Source: Flammeovirga agarivorans
Lineage (GTDB): Bacteria > Bacteroidota > Bacteroidia > Cytophagales > Flammeovirgaceae
Direction: 5' to 3'
DNA: 64,000 bases
NCBI RefSeq assembly: GCF_012641475.1
Contig: NZ_JABAIL010000006.1
Coordinates: 372,001-436,000 of the forward strand
Below the pieces are notes generated by a model. That model was not told where the DNA came from and searched no databases. It saw nothing but the letters and a program-made list of their open reading frames with translations. The stretch's first letter is position 1; every line of letters starts with the position of its first letter. Below, piece by piece: positions 40,016 to 48,920 of this stretch. Position numbers and translations under genes: made by a program.

Positions 40016-40870
40016 TTATAAAGTAATGACAAACTCTTTGATCGCTTTACCTATTTCTTCAGGATGATCTTCTTGTATAAAATGAATCCCATCTCCTACA
40101 TTTACTGATTTTAGATTGGGAATATTTTCGATGATCCAATTCTTTACCGGCTCAGGCATAAATGCCCCAGGTTCTGCATAACAGAATAATTTAGGAATGG
40201 TCGATTTCGATAATTTAGTCCTATAATTCTCCACTACTGAGGCCATTAGTTCAGGTTTACCATTTAAAGGCACTTGTGATACCCATTTCCATATAGGCTT
40301 TCTACTTTCCACAATTTTAAAGGGTGAAGTATATCCTTCCACTTCTTCCTCAGTCAATCCTCTGGAAACCCAAGTAGGCAACACATTTTGTAAGAAGATA
40401 TTGTCTTCGCAAATCATTTTCCAACCATTTTCTCCTCTTAATTGATGGAAGAAATCAATAGTTGCTGAGTCAAAGAAAGTTCCAATATCTTGGATTATTC
40501 CTTCCATAAATGCAATGGCTTTTACATTGCTTTCATGCATTGCAAAATAATGGAATCCAAGACCCGATCCCCAATCATGAAGAACAAGAATAACATCTCT
40601 AAGATTTAAAGTATCGATTAATTTTTCAACATACATATACTGTTCAGCGAAAGTATAATCTATAGCCGGTTTATCTGATTTACCCATTCCAATTAAGTCG
40701 GATACATAAATAGGATGATCTGTTGAAGCGACTATTGGAGCAATATTTCTCCAGATAAAAGCATTGGATGGATTGCCATGAAGGAATAAAATGGGTGATT
40801 TTGAACTCTCTTCGTTGGCCGTAAGTACATGCATATTGGAGCCATGTACGCTAATGTTTTTTGATTGCAT
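40016..40870 (-). CDS. Haloalkane dehalogenase-like alpha/beta-hydrolase
   Basis: The 284-residue enzyme has the residues of haloalkane dehalogenases. The nucleophile is Asp99 in LVLHDWGSG, next to the halide-stabilising Trp100. The second halide ligand is Asn33 in LHGNPSNAF. The acid may be Glu123 in FMEGI, as in the HLD-II (DhaA/LinB) subfamily, and the base is His263 in GIHFIQEDHP. DLIGMGKSDKP is also typical. Expected reaction: hydrolysis of carbon-halogen bonds, of interest in a marine setting with halogenated algal metabolites. The actual substrate is unknown; other nearby alpha/beta-hydrolases share much of this pattern. Confidence 0.85.
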   Translation of the reverse strand: MQSKNISVHGSNMHVLTANEESSKSPILFLHGNPSNAFIWRNIAPIVASTDHPIYVSDLIGMGKSDKPAIDYTFAEQYMYVEKLIDTLNLRDVILVLHDWGSGLGFHYFAMHESNVKAIAFMEGIIQDIGTFFDSATIDFFHQLRGENGWKMICEDNIFLQNVLPTWVSRGLTEEEVEGYTSPFKIVESRKPIWKWVSQVPLNGKPELMASVVENYRTKLSKSTIPKLFCYAEPGAFMPEPVKNWIIENIPNLKSVNVGDGIHFIQEDHPEEIGKAIKEFVITL

Positions 40871-41014
40871 TAAGTAGGTTATTATTTAATTTTCAATAGT
40901 TTCTTTAATGTAGTAAAGGTATTGTATTTCAAATCGAATACATACTTAAAAGGTTCAATAGAAAGAAAATACAATTTTTTGTAACTTTAATTAGCAATTA
41001 AAACAAACTATCCT

Positions 41015-41194
41015 ATGAACTCTAGCTCTAAAATACAGATTGAAAAAAGTGACAGTCACTTAAAAATTACTTTTAAATGGTATCAACCTCATGCATTTTT
41101 TCTTGATTTCTTTTGTATAGCATGGAATAGCTTTTTGACCAATTGGTACTCTTCTGATGGAGATTTAAATTCCTATCTCCATCCATCAAAATAA
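41015..41194 (+). pseudogene. 59-codon remnant of a membrane protein
   Basis: The ATG at 41015 opens a 59-codon frame. Its first about 45 residues (SDSHLKITFKWYQPHAFFLD, then FFCIAWNSFLTNWYS) recall from memory the N-terminus of a family of about 150-residue membrane proteins that start with an LxISWRWFxPxAFFLxFFCIAW-like block. The frame stops after SSDGDLNSYLHPSK with no second membrane segment, and a terminator follows immediately. I read it as a gene whose 3' part was lost by deletion. A genuine mini-protein is the alternative. Reading-frame composition looks coding. Confidence 0.5.
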
Positions 41195-41725
41195 TATATA
41201 TGTCAAAAGGACTTCATTGAATGAAGCAGTATTGAGTCCTTTTATTTTCTTAATTTTGAGGTAGTATATATTTTATTTTAGGTGTATGTATTACATTTGT
41301 TATAAATAAAACAGTAGTTTAAATTTTTTATCAATACAATTTTTCAATTTTTTAGAATAATTTTTTTACTCCTTTTTCAACTTGTTTTCATTAAATCGTA
41401 GTAAGGCAAAGAATAAATTCACTCCTTTTTTTCAGGTATATATTGATATATGTATGCATAAGTACACTTATTAGACATCTAGATACAAATGGTATTTATA
41501 GGGCCAAATAAGTATTAATGAACACATTAGACAAAATAAAACACTGAAAATCTGCCTTATATGTAAATTTTACATTTTATGGAATCAAGGATACATCGAA
41601 TAAATCATTAGGCACAGTGAAGCATAGGGCCTCGACCTACCTTTAGAATGTGATTTTTTCAGGCCGAGTTTATCACACACACATTTTTACAAAAACTCCT
41701 ATTGCTAATTGGCTTAGTGAAATGA
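41195..41725. other. Long intergenic leader upstream of SusC-SusD-lipoprotein operon
   Basis: This 531-bp AT-rich stretch contains the terminator of the truncated ORF near its start and then the promoter/leader of the SusC operon. A TACCTTTA element near 41638-41645 resembles the TAnnTTTG -7 element of Bacteroidota, but I could not find a matching -33 element. No gene is evident. Confidence 0.4.
41205..41243 (+). terminator. Terminator after the truncated membrane-protein ORF
   Basis: The arms AAAAGGACT (41205-41213) and AGTCCTTTT (41235-41243) pair around a 21-nt loop that itself contains TTCATTGAATGAA. A U-rich tract follows on the plus strand. Its position 11 bp past the stop suggests that it was the terminator of the original, longer gene. 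Confidence 0.65.
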
Positions 41726-44700
41726 ATGATGAAACAAATGAAAAGAATTTTTACAGTTTTTAACCTGCCAAAACTAAACTATCGTCTTTTCTATCTAATG
41801 AGTATTCTTCTATTTATAAATGTAGATACGATTGCTCAATCTAGACAGATATCGGGTAGGATTACTAGTGCAGAAGACAAATTACCATTACCAGGTGTAA
41901 ACGTTCGTATTAAAGGAACGACACAAGGAACAGTATCCAATTTTGATGGAGATTATTCTCTTCTTGTAGAAGAAGGGGAAACAGTCGAATTCAGTTTTAT
42001 TGGTATGGTTCCACAAGAGATTGTAGTGACTACCCAGAGCAAGATTAATGTTTCTTTAGAAGTAGATGTTCAAGTACTTGATGAAGTAGTGAAAATCGGT
42101 TATGGCGAACAAAAGAAAAAAGAAGTATCAGGAGCTGTGGCTCATGTGAAAAGTGATGCTTTCGAAGCTTATGTTTCAGGAGATGCTTCTCAAGCATTAC
42201 AAGGACAAATTGCTGGTGTAAATGTGACTACTTCGGGTTCTCCAGGTGCAGATGCCGTTGTACAAATTAGAGGAGTGAGTACTGTCTCTGATGTTGCTGG
42301 AGCAACAGAACCTTTATATGTTGTTGATGGAATTCCTCAAAATGAAAATCCTCGATTGGCACCTTCAGAGATTGAGTCGATGGATATCCTAAAAGACCTT
42401 GCATCTTGTGCTATCTATGGTACAAGGGGTGCAAATGGTGTAATATTGATTACAACTAAGAAAGGTAGTGCCGGAAAGTTGAATGTATCATTAGATGCAT
42501 CTTATGGTGTAAAAAACATCACATCGGGTATTGAGTTGATGAATACGCCTGAGCAACTCTATTTTGATATGGTAAAAGAAAGAAATAGAGGATCTAATGA
42601 TTTTGATAACTCTACGAACTTACCTATTCCAAGAAACCCTGCATTCTTCCAAAACAACACCAACCTTTCTGATGTAGTTATTGTAGATAACCAACCTACT
42701 CAAAATTACAATATTGGTGTAAATGGTGGATCTAAAGGTTTAACATATAACCTTACAGGTGGATTCTATGATGATAGAGGACCGTTGATCAACTCTGGCT
42801 TCTCAAGATATAATGGTAGAGCGGGTGTTAGATATGATAGAGGAAAGTGGGATATCAACTCGTCTGTAGCTATTGGATCTGAGAAAATTGAAAGAACCAG
42901 TTCAGGGTTACTGACTCAAACAATTAAGTATGCTCCATATAAGCCTGTTTTAGACCCGAACAGTGATGCTGCATTTGTTGATGTGGGTAATGCTTCTACA
43001 ACCAATAGTGTACTAGAAACAATGAAAATGGAAGATGTTGCTTTTAGAGATCGAATGCAAGGTAATATTAGTGCAGCTTATGAAATCATCGATGGACTAA
43101 AATTAAATTCGAACTTAGGAGTAAGCAATGTCAATGAGTTCAGATATAAATTTAAGCCTTTTATCGAGAACTATGATGAGGACGGTATTCTTCAATCTGA
43201 TCCAGCTAACTCATATGTGATCAATGAATCAGCAAGAAGAACTTCAATGTCTGCTGATGTTCGTTTGTCTTACTTAAAGAAATTTGGTAATCACAAGATT
43301 ACTGGTGTAGTGGGTTCATCTTTTGAAACTCATACTCGAGACAGTTTTACAGCTCAGAAAAATGGAGTTGTAGATAATTCGATCCGTGTATTAGATGGTG
43401 CTGTTTTGGCTGCATCAGCAACAAACGGCTACAATTATAAATACAATATCATTGGTACATTAGGTCGTATTACTTACGATTATAAAAGTAAGTATATGGT
43501 CTCGTTTAGTGGCAACTATAATGGTAACTCAAAGTTTGCTTCTGATAAAAAATGGAAGTTCTTCCCTTCTGCTTCTGCAGCATGGAATGTATCTGAAGAA
43601 GGTTTCTGGGACAATATGAGACATGTGGCTAACAACCTAAAAATCCGTGGTTCTCATGGTCAAGTAGGTGGACAAAGTTTTTTACCGTACTCAGATCAGG
43701 CAACAATTCAAAATGGGTATGATTATCCATTTGGTTCAGGAGGGTTCCCTACTTTATACTATGGATCGGCTCAACAAAATTATGCTAATGGAAATGTTCA
43801 ATGGGAAACATCAATCCAAAATAACGTAGGTATCGATCTAGGTTTCTTTGATAATAGATTGACGATTACTTCGGATGTGTATCATACACAAAAATCAGAT
43901 ATGTTATTCCCTGTTCAGTTACCTCCTTCTTCTGGTGTGACTGGTCCTGATTCGAAACTGACCATGAATATCGGTAATATGGTCAACAAAGGTTTTGAAT
44001 TAGCTGCTACAGTAAAAGGCAGAAAGAAATCGCTCAACTGGAGTATCACAGGTACATTTACTAAAAATGAAAATGAAATTACCAGTTTAAATGCAGATAA
44101 CTTTATATACACTACCGACCCTGGTTTAATCTCTGGAGCTGGAGCTTCTTCTAAAGTAACTGTTTTTGCAGAAGGTTATGAAGCAGGTGCATTCTTCTTA
44201 TATCAAACGGATGGTGTTATCCAGACTGAAGAACAATTAAGAGCTTACCAAGAAATTAAACCCGATGCGAGAATGGGTGACTTAGTGTATGTGGATACTA
44301 ATAATGACGGTAATATCACAGACGAAGATAGAGTGTATATGGGCTCAGGATTCTCTGATTGGGAAAGTGGTCTTATCTTCAATATTTCATGGAAGGGATT
44401 TGATTTTATGATGCATTGGTATGCAGCAATTGGTCATGAAGTAATGAACGGATCTAAAGCAATGGCTTACTCAGAAGGTAGACATAAAGATCAAGTAAAT
44501 ACATGGAATAGAGCAAATCCTACTGCCGATATTCCAGCTTGGAGAGGCACAACAAAAGAACATGATAACTTCAGAGCATATACTGATTTATGGTTAGAGG
44601 ATGGTTCTTATATAAGACTTAAAAACATCCAAATCGGATATACTCTACCTAACAATATTATTAAGCGTTTAGGAATGACCAACTGTAGATTTTTTGTATC

Positions 44701-44842
44701 TGCACAGAACCCACTCACTTTTACAAAATATGAGGGGTATGACCCTGAAGCTGCAGGTAATGGAGTTTCTTCAAGAGGCCTAGATAAAGGAAATTATCCA
44801 ATCTCGGCATTGTACCTAACAGGTTTTAAGTTGAACTTCTAA
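41726..44842 (+). CDS. SusC/RagA-family TonB-linked outer-membrane transporter
   Basis: The 1038-residue protein has a long signal region, a carboxypeptidase-like regulatory domain (about 40-135: ISGRITSAEDKLPLPGVNVR, IKGTTQGTVSNFDGDY) and a DEVVKIGYGEQKKKE TonB-box-like segment. The plug domain follows (ALQGQIAGVNV, PLYVVDGIPQNE, ILKDLASCAIYGTRGANGV), then a full beta-barrel. Two ATGs are adjacent at the start; either fits. It heads a SusC-SusD-lipoprotein set with an 10-bp gap to SusD. No enzyme genes are attached, so the imported ligand is unknown and may not be the PUL substrate. Confidence 0.95.
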   Translation: MMKQMKRIFTVFNLPKLNYRLFYLMSILLFINVDTIAQSRQISGRITSAEDKLPLPGVNVRIKGTTQGTVSNFDGDYSLLVEEGETVEFSFIGMVPQEIVVTTQSKINVSLEVDVQVLDEVVKIGYGEQKKKEVSGAVAHVKSDAFEAYVSGDASQALQGQIAGVNVTTSGSPGADAVVQIRGVSTVSDVAGATEPLYVVDGIPQNENPRLAPSEIESMDILKDLASCAIYGTRGANGVILITTKKGSAGKLNVSLDASYGVKNITSGIELMNTPEQLYFDMVKERNRGSNDFDNSTNLPIPRNPAFFQNNTNLSDVVIVDNQPTQNYNIGVNGGSKGLTYNLTGGFYDDRGPLINSGFSRYNGRAGVRYDRGKWDINSSVAIGSEKIERTSSGLLTQTIKYAPYKPVLDPNSDAAFVDVGNASTTNSVLETMKMEDVAFRDRMQGNISAAYEIIDGLKLNSNLGVSNVNEFRYKFKPFIENYDEDGILQSDPANSYVINESARRTSMSADVRLSYLKKFGNHKITGVVGSSFETHTRDSFTAQKNGVVDNSIRVLDGAVLAASATNGYNYKYNIIGTLGRITYDYKSKYMVSFSGNYNGNSKFASDKKWKFFPSASAAWNVSEEGFWDNMRHVANNLKIRGSHGQVGGQSFLPYSDQATIQNGYDYPFGSGGFPTLYYGSAQQNYANGNVQWETSIQNNVGIDLGFFDNRLTITSDVYHTQKSDMLFPVQLPPSSGVTGPDSKLTMNIGNMVNKGFELAATVKGRKKSLNWSITGTFTKNENEITSLNADNFIYTTDPGLISGAGASSKVTVFAEGYEAGAFFLYQTDGVIQTEEQLRAYQEIKPDARMGDLVYVDTNNDGNITDEDRVYMGSGFSDWESGLIFNISWKGFDFMMHWYAAIGHEVMNGSKAMAYSEGRHKDQVNTWNRANPTADIPAWRGTTKEHDNFRAYTDLWLEDGSYIRLKNIQIGYTLPNNIIKRLGMTNCRFFVSAQNPLTFTKYEGYDPEAAGNGVSSRGLDKGNYPISALYLTGFKLNF

Positions 44843-44852
44843 ACCAATTAAA

Positions 44853-46691
44853 ATGATGAAATTGAATATTAAAGAAATAGTAAAATTCGGTTGTTATGTA
44901 GTTCTAATGGCTGCATGCATTGGCTGTAATGATTTCTTGACAGAAGATAATCCAAATGCCAAACCAAAGAAAGACTACTTTACTTCTTTATCAGAATCTG
45001 ATAAAGTATTAACGGCTACTTACTCTGCCCTTTTAAATCACTATAATCTAAATATCCTCGAAGAATCTTGGCGTTCTGATTTAGGTTATCCATCGGTTTC
45101 AAGTGGTAGACCTGCCTTAAGTAGTGCTGGAGAATCTTGGTATTTTAAAACATACACAAATTCCCAAAAGGAAATCAACAAAAAATGGGAAGCTTTATAC
45201 ATAGGTATCTTTAGAGCCAATCAATTAATTGAAGGCTTAGAAGGTCCATTGGGAGACCAAAGAGAAAATGAATTCTGGATACTACAAATGGCAGAAGCTA
45301 GATTATTAAGAGGTATCTTTCATTTCTGGGCCTACCAAACTTTTAATAACGGTAGAGTGATTATCAGAGATAATGTTCCTGTGGAATTAGAGGAATTCAA
45401 TATCCCTGTTTCATCAAAAGAAGAAGTAAGGGCATTTATCCTTGAGGATTTTGAATATGCCTATGAAAACCTTCCTGCTACTTGGGGTTCTGATGCACAA
45501 GATGAACTTTCTGCAGGTAGAATGAATAAGGCTATTGCTACCATGTTTCTTGCCAATTTCTATTTCTTAGAAGCCCCTGCCACTGTTGATGGAGATGGTA
45601 TTGAACCAGATTATGAAAAAGCTTTGATGTATTATCAAGAGATTGTAAACAACTATAACTTCCAACTAGTAGGCGACCCTGAATTGATGTTTACTAGAGC
45701 TGGCGAGTTTAACAATGAAGCTATCTTTGAAATTATCTATGACGATAACTTAAGACCTGAATTGGATCGTTTTGATGAGCAATCGCCAAGTAACCGTATG
45801 GCTAGATATTCTGCTCCGGGTACTATGGGTGGTCAGAGAGTGATGACTCCTACCGCTTGGTTAGCTTATAAATATAAAACAGAGAATATTGATCCTCTTG
45901 ATAGTAGAAATACAGTAACGATTATTGATTTAGATTCAAAAGAAGAAATTGAAACACTGAGAACTATTTCTCTTCGATCTTCGGCAAGTGTGGCATTGGT
46001 CAACGACTTATATACCACTTACTATCGTTCTGGTATCACTCCAGCAGTTGTGCCATTTGGTAAGTATGAGTTTGCATATTTCAAGAAGTATACAAATCAT
46101 GATATTGTAACAACTGAAAATAACCTTCCAAAAGGTTCTTGGTATTCGGGTAAAAATATCACTATCCATAGGTTATCAGAAGTATACTTAAATATCGCTG
46201 AATGTTACCTCCAAAAAGGGGATGTGACATCAGCATTGAAGTATATCAATGATGTAAGAGCAAAATGGGGTTTAGTACTCCTAGGTTCTTCTGTTCAGGG
46301 AGAGTATGCTGATAGAACTTACGATGAATTAGTGTATTCAGTTGATCAATTAATGGATCATTTAATGTTCACAGAAAAGCCTCTTGAACTTTCGGTTGAA
46401 GGACATTCAATTCGTTGGATAGATCTTAGAAGATGGGGGAAAATTAGTGAGGCATTTAAAAGAGCTTCGGAGCAGGTTTTCTATGGTGCTAGGTTCCAGT
46501 TTATTGATCCAGCAACAGGTAATAAAGTGAACCGTAATAAGTCGGAATTATTCGAAGGTTCAGACCCGAAAGGTACTAGTATTGACTTGATTGATTGTGT
46601 AGATGCTGCCAACAATTACATTCCAGAGGTACATGATTATTATCCACTTCCTCTTGAAGAAATTATTTCAAACCCTAACCTAGGTCAATAA
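44853..46691 (+). CDS. SusD/RagB-family outer-membrane lipoprotein
   Basis: The 612-residue protein has a lipoprotein signal ending in AACIGC (Cys25 likely lipidated). SusD features include EARLLRGIFHFWAYQTF near residue 150, LSEVYLNIAECYLQKGD, and the C-terminal EKPLELSVEGHSIRWIDLRRWGK with HDYYPLPLEEI. These are the hallmarks of RagB/SusD proteins. It lies 10 bp after SusC and 5 bp before the next lipoprotein gene, so all three form one operon. It should bind the transporter's ligand at the surface. Confidence 0.95.
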   Translation: MMKLNIKEIVKFGCYVVLMAACIGCNDFLTEDNPNAKPKKDYFTSLSESDKVLTATYSALLNHYNLNILEESWRSDLGYPSVSSGRPALSSAGESWYFKTYTNSQKEINKKWEALYIGIFRANQLIEGLEGPLGDQRENEFWILQMAEARLLRGIFHFWAYQTFNNGRVIIRDNVPVELEEFNIPVSSKEEVRAFILEDFEYAYENLPATWGSDAQDELSAGRMNKAIATMFLANFYFLEAPATVDGDGIEPDYEKALMYYQEIVNNYNFQLVGDPELMFTRAGEFNNEAIFEIIYDDNLRPELDRFDEQSPSNRMARYSAPGTMGGQRVMTPTAWLAYKYKTENIDPLDSRNTVTIIDLDSKEEIETLRTISLRSSASVALVNDLYTTYYRSGITPAVVPFGKYEFAYFKKYTNHDIVTTENNLPKGSWYSGKNITIHRLSEVYLNIAECYLQKGDVTSALKYINDVRAKWGLVLLGSSVQGEYADRTYDELVYSVDQLMDHLMFTEKPLELSVEGHSIRWIDLRRWGKISEAFKRASEQVFYGARFQFIDPATGNKVNRNKSELFEGSDPKGTSIDLIDCVDAANNYIPEVHDYYPLPLEEIISNPNLGQ

Positions 46692-46696
46692 TTACA

Positions 46697-48844
46697 ATGA
46701 GAAAATTAAATTATATATATATCAGTATTCTTGCTTTGTTGGCCTTAGGTTGTAACAAAGACAACGAAGAAGAAATCCCTGCCTTTTCAGATGTTTCTTG
46801 GTATACAGAAGCAGGAGGTTGGGCACATGTTAACCTTGCGAGAGAGGTTGGACAATCGCTTTCTTTTATGGACTTATCGCAAGGTGTTTATTCACATGAA
46901 TGGGTACTTGATAGTGGAAACTATTATATCGAAGGTGACTTTGTAAAAGGTGATGACCTCACCAATTTTATCATTCCTGATATGGGACTTTCGTCTGATG
47001 CGTACAACATCAATGTGTTGTTTATGGAAGAAGGTTTACAGGGCGTTAGATTGCATAATAAATTTTATCATCCTGTTCAATATATTGGTTACAATGGTAG
47101 TCAGGAATATGCCGATACACTTACTTCATTTATGGATGAAGAAGGAATGTGGGTGATCGATACTACTTTTTATGTGGATGTTTATGGTGTGATTGAGCCT
47201 GAAATTTCTATTGAAATGGAAGGGGAAGTTTTAGCTTATATCTATGCAGACTCAATGGTTTACCTTGAAAATGGAGAGCAGAAAGTCGTAACAGATATGG
47301 AAAATAAGGAAGCATGGCCAACATTTAATATCGAAATGGGTAGTGAATTAACCTATAAGGATAACACTACTAAAGGCCGTACAGATACAAGAACTTGGAC
47401 ATTCCCTACTAATGCCACAGTAAACGGTTATGACAATGAAGGGAACAGTAATCTTGATCCTGAGAATGCCATCTCTGTCGAACTTGTTTTCAATGAGTTT
47501 AGTAATAGTGCAGGTGGTAGCGTTGAAGTAGAACGATCACTTGAGGTGGTAGCAAGTAAATCGAAAGTATCGCTTCCTTTTTATATTACTATCGTACCTC
47601 CAGAATTAAAAGCAACCTTTAAGGTATACCATAGAGGAGTCGAAATTTTGCATATCGATGAAGATGATATGCCGAATGAGGACAACACTACTTGGCCTAC
47701 AATTGATATTGCTTTGGATGATGAATTAGTCTTCGAAGATTTAACTAATGACGCTGTAGAACTTACAAGAGCTTGGAACTTTGTTAGCGGAGCAAAAGCA
47801 GGTGAAACAGGTACAGAACAAACTGAAACGAACACTTATAATACATTAGTTTCAGGAGTTCAGATTGGTAGTTTTACTGTTTCAAGAACCATCAATAAAG
47901 AAGAACAAACTTCAACGAAAGTGATTCCATTAAATATTAATGTAGCTTTAATACAAGATGGTGATACCGAAGTATTGGGTGATGTGACAACATCAGATGA
48001 AATCAGCAATACAATTTCTTTCTTTAGTAATGAAGTTTTACAGGACATCCCTTCAGAATCGATCAATGATTTTGCCATCTCAGGAAATGATTATAATGAG
48101 GTAGCCTTAAGTTTATCGATCACTTCAGTCGCTTTAAATCCTGATAATAAAAAAGAAGTGATCGTTACATTAAACGATAATGTCTATAACTCAGATCAAT
48201 TACAATTGAGTTATAATGGAACAAAAATTATGTCGAGAGCTGAGGTTCCTCTAAATAGTTTTGATAAGACAGTAGTTCCAGTAAATAATAGTGCTCAAAT
48301 CATCAATGAGACTTTTAAAAGCTTTGAAGAATACAAAGGGAAAGATACTGGTGGTAATGCAAAAGGTTGGATTTCATCTCATGATGGTGCTCCAAAAGAT
48401 AGTCGTTATTTCTATTTCCAACGTACAGATGAAAAAGCATCAGACGGAGAATATAGTATGAAGTTCTTCGCTGATTATGATTTAGCTGACATCAGTAAAG
48501 ATAAAAAAGTGGAAACTTCAGTAAATGAAGGGCATGAATTATCTGTTCCTGAAGGGGTTTACGAAGTAACAGTAGATATCTTTGTTGTAGATGGTACGAT
48601 CACCTCCCCAGCTGATGAAAATCTTGAAATCAAATTAGTTGGAGATGCCACTTTAGCCTATAAGGTAGATTACAACGCTTTACCAAGAGGCGAATGGACT
48701 ACGATTACTCTTAAGAAACCATTTGGTCCTAGTAATAGCACTTCAAAATTAGTAATTCAGTTTGCTAGTGATGTATCTAGCTCTGGGAACGTAAATTTCT
48801 ATATTGATAATGTTTCTATGAAAGCTCTTCAAGTAAGACCATAG
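46697..48844 (+). CDS. Multidomain surface lipoprotein with C-terminal carbohydrate-binding-like module
   Basis: The 715-residue protein has a lipoprotein signal (ISILALLALGC, Cys19), in the position usually held by SusE/SusF-type surface proteins. PKD/Ig-like strands fill the middle (PTFNIEMGSELTYKDNT, and TWPTIDIALDDELVFEDLT repeats the same pattern later, so there are probably two related domains). The last about 180 residues (from INETFKSFEEY to the NVNFYIDNVSMKAL end) resemble CBM4/9-like jelly-roll modules with a typical IDNVSM strand. It is the third gene of the SusC-SusD operon and likely helps capture the ligand. Confidence 0.8.
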   Translation: MRKLNYIYISILALLALGCNKDNEEEIPAFSDVSWYTEAGGWAHVNLAREVGQSLSFMDLSQGVYSHEWVLDSGNYYIEGDFVKGDDLTNFIIPDMGLSSDAYNINVLFMEEGLQGVRLHNKFYHPVQYIGYNGSQEYADTLTSFMDEEGMWVIDTTFYVDVYGVIEPEISIEMEGEVLAYIYADSMVYLENGEQKVVTDMENKEAWPTFNIEMGSELTYKDNTTKGRTDTRTWTFPTNATVNGYDNEGNSNLDPENAISVELVFNEFSNSAGGSVEVERSLEVVASKSKVSLPFYITIVPPELKATFKVYHRGVEILHIDEDDMPNEDNTTWPTIDIALDDELVFEDLTNDAVELTRAWNFVSGAKAGETGTEQTETNTYNTLVSGVQIGSFTVSRTINKEEQTSTKVIPLNINVALIQDGDTEVLGDVTTSDEISNTISFFSNEVLQDIPSESINDFAISGNDYNEVALSLSITSVALNPDNKKEVIVTLNDNVYNSDQLQLSYNGTKIMSRAEVPLNSFDKTVVPVNNSAQIINETFKSFEEYKGKDTGGNAKGWISSHDGAPKDSRYFYFQRTDEKASDGEYSMKFFADYDLADISKDKKVETSVNEGHELSVPEGVYEVTVDIFVVDGTITSPADENLEIKLVGDATLAYKVDYNALPRGEWTTITLKKPFGPSNSTSKLVIQFASDVSSSGNVNFYIDNVSMKALQVRP

Positions 48845-48860
48845 TATAACGATTATAATA

Positions 48861-48918
48861 AAATATCCCCTCTCGTTATTTTAGTAGGTAATCTATTAAA
48901 ATACGAGAGGGGATATTT
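48861..48918. terminator. Strong bidirectional terminator between convergent genes
   Basis: The outer arms 48861-48876 and 48903-48918 form a perfect 16-bp stem. It extends inward by about ten more pairs with one bulge and one G-U pair, closed by a short loop. T-rich flanks lie on both sides. It separates the plus-strand lipoprotein gene (ends 48844) from the minus-strand receptor gene (ends 48921). Confidence 0.88.
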
Positions 48919-48920
48919 AT

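Noticed and set aside
41638-41645. TACCTTTA as the -7 promoter element of the SusC operon
   Set aside because: It matches seven of eight positions of TAnnTTTG, but no -33 element at suitable spacing was found, so it is only noted in the leader entry.
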